A DNA stretch of 64,000 nucleotides. Source: Streptomyces natalensis ATCC 27448. Lineage in GTDB: Bacteria > Actinomycetota > Actinomycetes > Streptomycetales > Streptomycetaceae. Shown here piece by piece: positions 60,159-64,000 of the stretch. The notes beneath the pieces are model-generated. The model saw nothing but the letters and a program-made list of their open reading frames with translations. It had not been told where the DNA came from and made no database searches. The stretch is from positions 868,001 to 932,000 of the forward strand of contig NZ_JRKI01000061.1 in assembly GCF_000935125.1 (NCBI RefSeq), read 5' to 3'. Position 1 is the stretch's first letter. Each line of letters opens with the position of its first letter. The translations under genes were made by a program, and so were the position numbers.

Positions 60159-60892
60159 CCCCCGCCGAGACCCTGCGCGCACTGCACCACGGCCCCGATC
60201 TGCCGCTGGTGCTGCCGGGTCCCTGGGACGCGGGCAGCGCCAGGGTGTTCGCGGATGCGGGCTTTCCGGCGCTCGCCACGCCCAGCGCGGGGGTGGCGGC
60301 CTCGCTCGGTTACGAGGACGGGAAGACGCCGGCCGAGGAGATGTTCGCGGCCGTCGCACGGATCGTGCGGGCCGTGGACATCCCCGTATCGGCGGATGTG
60401 GAGGCCGGATACGGGCTGTCCGCGAAGGAGTTGGTGGGGCGGCTCGCGGATGCTGGGGCGGTGGGCTGCAACCTGGAGGACAGCGATCATGCGTCCGGCG
60501 CGCTGCGGGATCCGCGGGAGCAGGCGGACTGGCTGGCGCGGGTGCGGGCCGAGGCCGGTGACGGGCTGGTGATCAATGCCCGGATCGATACGTTCCTGCG
60601 GGGTGCCAGGGGCGAGGGTGCGGTGGAGGACGCGATCCACCGCGGCCGGCTGTACGCCGAGGCGGGCGCGGACTGCGTCTATCCGTTGCTGGCCCCGCCG
60701 CCGCGGCTGGCCGATATCGCCGCCGCCGTCGGTGTCCCGGTCAACGCCGTGGTCACCCCGGACGGCCCCTCCCCGCGCGAACTGGGCGCCCTCGGCGCCT
60801 CCCGCATCACCTTCGGGCCGGGGCTCCAGCGGCGCGCGACGGCGGCGGTGGCGGAGATGGCGGCGGGGCTGCGCAAGGAGCTGGGGAGGTAG
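60155..60892 (+). CDS. Isocitrate lyase / PEP mutase family protein
   Basis: 245 residues from a GTG overlapping the upstream TGA (GTGA). PGPWDAGSARVFADAGFPALATPSAGVA, DIPVSADVEAGYG and GCNLEDSDH are the family motifs (Mg-binding Asp/Glu). Members cleave or form C-C or P-C bonds of small oxo-acids. The operon with two AhpD-like proteins suggests breakdown of a carboxylated compound or detoxification. Confidence 0.85.
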   Translation: MTPAETLRALHHGPDLPLVLPGPWDAGSARVFADAGFPALATPSAGVAASLGYEDGKTPAEEMFAAVARIVRAVDIPVSADVEAGYGLSAKELVGRLADAGAVGCNLEDSDHASGALRDPREQADWLARVRAEAGDGLVINARIDTFLRGARGEGAVEDAIHRGRLYAEAGADCVYPLLAPPPRLADIAAAVGVPVNAVVTPDGPSPRELGALGASRITFGPGLQRRATAAVAEMAAGLRKELGR

Positions 60893-60944
60893 GGAGGTAA
60901 GGGCAGGCCGGGGCGCCTACGGGAGAGGCGCCCCGGCCCGGCGG

Positions 60945-62156
60945 CTACTGCCCGGCGAACTTCCGGCTCATCCCGTCGAAGACGCGCTGCGCCTCCGGTC
61001 CCAGGCGGGGGCCCGCCAGCCAGGTGTGCTGGGCGGAGCTGATGGACGTGTTGGACACCAGCGCCAGCTTGCCGCCGCGGTTGGCGAACCAGCCGCCGCC
61101 GGACGAACCGCCGGTCATCGTGCAGCCGATCCGGTCCATGGGCGGCGTGCCCTGCTGCATGGTGAAGCGGCCGGGGCGGTCCAGGCAGTTCATCATCCGC
61201 GCGCCGTCGTACGGGGGGCCGGCCGGGTAGCCGACGGCCTTCATGCCGCTGATTTGGTGGGCGTCGGGGGCGTTGAACCAGATCGGGACGGACGTGCCCA
61301 CGGTCTCCTCCAGGGACTTGCCGCTGCCGTTCTCCGGCTTCACGTGCAGCACCGCGAAGTCGTAGGCGGAACCCGCGCTGCCGTGCTCCTGGTCCCCCAT
61401 GTTCATCCATTCACCGGACGTGCTGATCCAGTCGGCCCAGAAGCGGCCGTACGGCGTGACCTGCTGCTGCGGCGCGCTGTTGACCTGGTTCATCGGCGCG
61501 CCGTAGTCGTTGTAGGACGGCACGAAGATGATGTTGCGCATCCAGCCGCCCTTCTTGCCGGAATGCACGCAGTGGCCCGCGGTCCACACCAGGTTGGACT
61601 TGCCCGGGTGCGCCGGGTCGCTGACGATCGTGCCGGAGCAGACCATGGGGCCCTGCGGGCTGTTGAAGAAGACCTTGCCGACCGGCGCCATGTTCTGGTG
61701 GTACGGCCGGGGGATCTGCTGGGCGTTGACCGGCCGCGGCTCGGCGTCGGTGCCGTCGAGCCCGCTGCCCGCATCGGTGGCCTTCACGCTGAGATCGGGG
61801 GCGGCCTTCGCCTGCGACAGGCTCTCCCTGTTCCAGTGGCCCTTGATGACCGGGTTGGCGAAGTCCTTCGCCTTACGCGCCCAGTTGTCCCAGTTCTTCC
61901 AGCCGCCGTCCTTCCACTTCTTCAGGTCGTCGAGGCTGGTCGGTATGCCCTTGGGGAGCTTGAGGCCCCCGGTGCCGTGCTCGGCGGAGGCCGAACTGCC
62001 GGCCTTGTCGTCGCTGGGGCCGCAGGCGGTGACGGTGACCGCGAGAAGGGCGGCGAGTACCGCGGAGGCGGCGGCGGTTCGGCGGACGGACCGCCGCCGC
62101 GATATGTGCGGCCTGGACGGCTCGGAAGGCTCGGTGGATATGGGTGTGGGCGGCAT
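60945..62156 (-). CDS. Secreted trypsin-like serine protease, lipoprotein
   Basis: 403 residues from MPPTPISTEP. Long basic n-region, signal TAAASAVLAALLAVTVTAC with Cys as lipobox residue. Catalytic triad: TAGHC (His), YDFAVL (Asp), GGSSGGGW (Ser), of the V8/Glu-specific type. An N-terminal pro-like region of about 120 residues precedes the protease. Confidence 0.85.
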   Translation of the reverse strand: MPPTPISTEPSEPSRPHISRRRSVRRTAAASAVLAALLAVTVTACGPSDDKAGSSASAEHGTGGLKLPKGIPTSLDDLKKWKDGGWKNWDNWARKAKDFANPVIKGHWNRESLSQAKAAPDLSVKATDAGSGLDGTDAEPRPVNAQQIPRPYHQNMAPVGKVFFNSPQGPMVCSGTIVSDPAHPGKSNLVWTAGHCVHSGKKGGWMRNIIFVPSYNDYGAPMNQVNSAPQQQVTPYGRFWADWISTSGEWMNMGDQEHGSAGSAYDFAVLHVKPENGSGKSLEETVGTSVPIWFNAPDAHQISGMKAVGYPAGPPYDGARMMNCLDRPGRFTMQQGTPPMDRIGCTMTGGSSGGGWFANRGGKLALVSNTSISSAQHTWLAGPRLGPEAQRVFDGMSRKFAGQ

Positions 62157-62296
62157 GTGCGGTCCCCCTGGTACACGCGTACACGGGCGCATCGCCGTAC
62201 GCGAGGCGCCGGATTGTCATGCCCCCTGTGACGGGGGCCGCGCTCCACTATGCCGTCCTGCGCCGCGGGCGGACAGGCCGGGGCCCGCCCGGCCCC

Positions 62297-62524
62297 TCAG
62301 CGCGGGGCCACCCGCGGGTCCCCGTACGCCGGACCCGTGCGGTGCCGGCCGCCGCCCGTGGAGCCGCGGCGGAAGTCCCGCAGCTGCTGCGCCGTCGGAT
62401 ACCACCGCCGGTCGCAGCGGCGACACCACCAGCGCCAGTTGTCCCAGTCGGTGTCGGTGGTGGTGGTGTCCTTCCACAGCCAGTCGTCACAGTCCGGGGT
62501 GGGGCACTTCGGCGGCAGCAGCAT
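62297..62524 (-). CDS. Small zinc-ribbon protein
   Basis: 75 residues from MLLPPKCPTPDCDDW. Two CxxxxC/CxxC knuckles (CPTPDC; WWCRRCDRRWYP) form a likely zinc ribbon; the tail is Arg/Gly-rich. Function unknown. Confidence 0.65.
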   Translation of the reverse strand: MLLPPKCPTPDCDDWLWKDTTTTDTDWDNWRWWCRRCDRRWYPTAQQLRDFRRGSTGGGRHRTGPAYGDPRVAPR

Positions 62525-62684
62525 GACGGGAGGCCCTTCGTCGGCGGCAGGCGGCCCCACACTGCTGCGCCCGCCGCCGCGCCGCGCGGAGGTTGGCCCC
62601 GCGGCCATCCGGACGGGTGACTGCGGTGTGACCCGTACGCCACGGGGCCCGCAGAAGGACCCGTACGCCACGGGAGCCACCCAA

Positions 62685-62728
62685 AGAGGCGGGCGGCCGC
62701 ACGCCTTCGCGTACGGCCGCCCGCCTCT
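62685..62728. terminator. Terminator of the betaine transporter operon
   Basis: 15-bp stem AGAGGCGGGCGGCCG / CGGCCGCCCGCCTCT downstream of the binding-protein gene. Confidence 0.75.
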
Positions 62729-62758
62729 GATGAAGGGCGCTGCGCTACTTCTGCTGCG

Positions 62759-63757
62759 CTACTTCTTGGGCAGCCACTTCTTCCAGACGTCCGGGTGCTT
62801 GTCCACCCAGCGCTTGGCCGCCTCGTCCGCGGACAGACCGCTGGAGGCGATCGACTCGGAGACCTCGTTCTGGTCGTCCTTGGTCCAGCTGAACTTCTTC
62901 AGGAACGCCGCGGCGCTGCCGCCGTGCTTGGCGAACTCCGTGTTGAAGAACTTCTGGAGCGGGGTGGTCGGGTACGCGCAGTCGATGGACGTCGGGTCCT
63001 TGGTGCCCTTGGCCGCGCAGGCGTCGGTGTACTTGGGGAGCTTGACCTCCACCATCGGCACCTGGTTGAAGAGCCACTGCGGCTCGTACCAGTAGGTGAG
63101 GAACGGCTTCTTCTGCTTGGCGAACTGCTGGATCTGGGTGATCTGCGCCGCCTCGGAACCGGCGAAGACGACCTCGTAGTTGAGGTTCAGGTTCTTCACC
63201 AGGGCCTTGTCGTTGGTGACGTAGGACGGCGAACCGTCCATCAGCTGGCCCTTGTTGCCGCTCTCCGAGGTACGCAGCTGCTGGGCGACCTTGTTGAGGT
63301 TCTTCCAGTTGGTGACCTCGGGGTGCTTGTCGGCCCAGTACTTGGGGACGTACCAGCCGATGTGCCCGGTGACGCCGTTGCCGCCGGCCGCGGTGATCGT
63401 CTTCTTGTCCTTGACGTAGCGCTGTTCCTGGTCGGGGTGGCCCCAGTCCTCCAGGATCGCGTCGACGCGGCCCTGGCTGAGCGCGTCCCAGGCGGGGATC
63501 TCGTCCACCTGGACGGTGTCGACGTGATAGCCCAGCTGGTGTTCCAGGAGGTACTTGGCCACGGCGACGTTGGACTGCGCGCCGACCCAGGTCTGGACGG
63601 ACAGGGTGACGGACTTGGAGCCCTTGGCCGCCGCGAACGGCGAGCCCTGCTTGGTCATGTCCGCCTTGCCACAGCCGGAGAGCGACAGCAGCACCGCTCC
63701 GGCCACCGCCGACGTACCGATGAGCTTGGCGAGAGTACGAGTACGAGTACGGGACAT
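62759..63757 (-). CDS. Glycine betaine/proline-type ABC transporter substrate-binding lipoprotein
   Basis: 332 residues. Signal with lipobox LLSLSGC, then OpuAC-type domain: VDEIPAWDALSQGRVDAILEDWGHPDQ, NGVTGHIGWYVPKYW, KPFLTYWYEPQWLF, with several Trp that form the aromatic cage for quaternary ammonium. Binds osmoprotectants outside the membrane and delivers them to the permease encoded upstream. Confidence 0.88.
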   Translation of the reverse strand: MSRTRTRTLAKLIGTSAVAGAVLLSLSGCGKADMTKQGSPFAAAKGSKSVTLSVQTWVGAQSNVAVAKYLLEHQLGYHVDTVQVDEIPAWDALSQGRVDAILEDWGHPDQEQRYVKDKKTITAAGGNGVTGHIGWYVPKYWADKHPEVTNWKNLNKVAQQLRTSESGNKGQLMDGSPSYVTNDKALVKNLNLNYEVVFAGSEAAQITQIQQFAKQKKPFLTYWYEPQWLFNQVPMVEVKLPKYTDACAAKGTKDPTSIDCAYPTTPLQKFFNTEFAKHGGSAAAFLKKFSWTKDDQNEVSESIASSGLSADEAAKRWVDKHPDVWKKWLPKK

Positions 63758-63759
63758 GG

Positions 63760-64000
63760 TCAGGCTCCCTTCCCCGTAGTGCGGCGTTCCGTCGGCTGGG
63801 TGACGCGGTCGAGCATCAGGCCCAGGCAGACGATGGCGACACCCGCGACCAGGCCGAGGCCCAGGTCTCCGGTGGCCAGGCCGGTGACGACGTCGTAGCC
63901 GAGGGCGCCACCGCCGACCAGACCGCCGATGATGACGACGGCGAGGACGAGGACCACACCCTGGTTGACGGCCAGCAGCAGCGCGGGCCGGGCCAGCGGG
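63760..64000 (-). CDS. ABC transporter permease, C-terminal part
   Basis: Open to the window end. RPALLLAVNQGVVLVLAVVIIGGLVGGGALGYDVV is the conserved end of betaine/proline permeases (OpuAB/ProW), followed by two more spans. Ends 3 bp before the binding-protein start, one operon. Confidence 0.85.
   Translation of the reverse strand, partial: PLARPALLLAVNQGVVLVLAVVIIGGLVGGGALGYDVVTGLATGDLGLGLVAGVAIVCLGLMLDRVTQPTERRTTGKGA

Overview
The window is high-GC actinobacterial DNA, almost certainly from a Streptomyces chromosome. The conserved genes at 44.3-50 kb (D-Ala-D-Ala carboxypeptidase, YihY-family membrane protein, 2'-5' RNA ligase family protein, trpS, glyA) look like the order I remember around SCO4837-SCO4848 of S. 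coelicolor. Codon use, GTG/TTG starts, WXG100, SUKH, DUF397 and MocR families fit the same genus.

Layout. 1-2.65 kb: host DNA with two WXG100/ESX-type genes, a decayed TnpB (IS605 OrfB) remnant and the 3' half of a small membrane-protein gene. 2,654-44,075: a complete, probably functional siphovirus prophage (about 41.4 kb), bounded by an 8-bp repeat GTGATCCA and inserted in that membrane-protein gene, which is the phiBT1 attB gene (SCO4848 type). Its 5' half lies on the other side at 44.08-44.2 kb. 44.2-64 kb: host chromosome with the housekeeping genes above, ornithine aminotransferase, an EamA-type transporter, a cluster of SUKH-3 immunity-like proteins and methyltransferases, a MocR regulator with a huge 12-bp minisatellite, twin AhpD-like proteins, a PEP mutase/isocitrate lyase family protein, a secreted serine protease, and a glycine-betaine-type ABC transporter cut by the window end.

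Prophage organisation. Most genes read leftward (minus strand). From right to left: serine integrase (phiBT1-like) beside attP; a tRNA-like cluster and an Acb2/Tad1-type nucleotide sponge; HNH, small and large terminase, a reversed moron gene, portal, MuF-like protein, scaffold, P22-type capsid, connector and tail-completion genes, major tail protein, frameshifted tail chaperones, tape measure, tail tip proteins and two holin-like proteins; then an Lsr2-domain protein, PD-(D/E)XK exonuclease, a gp3-like recombination directionality factor, a second nuclease, primase-helicase, PolA-type polymerase, a phage sigma-like factor and HNH; then a small-ORF region with a GntR regulator, an XRE/DUF397 pair and very rich hairpin DNA. 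At the left edge the phage carries a full-length homologue of the very host gene that it disrupts.

Control signals. Three repeated DNA signals tie the prophage together: a 16-bp palindrome CCGGAACATGTTCCGG at eight sites (repressor/stoperator-like), a 19-bp motif GTAACCGNYCCCAGACAAC at six sites upstream of replication genes and the tRNA cluster (phage promoter class, probably served by the phage sigma-like factor), and a CCCGTACGGG palindrome at four promoter-like sites. Unexplained structure includes an array of nine DNA mini-hairpins that all have GNA triloops on the same strand, three hairpins with an identical core and covarying outer stems, two paralogous three-hairpin elements, a quadruple GGTGATGCA repeat, and tRNA genes with aberrant anticodon loops. 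All family names are from recognition of the translated sequence; no database search was run.
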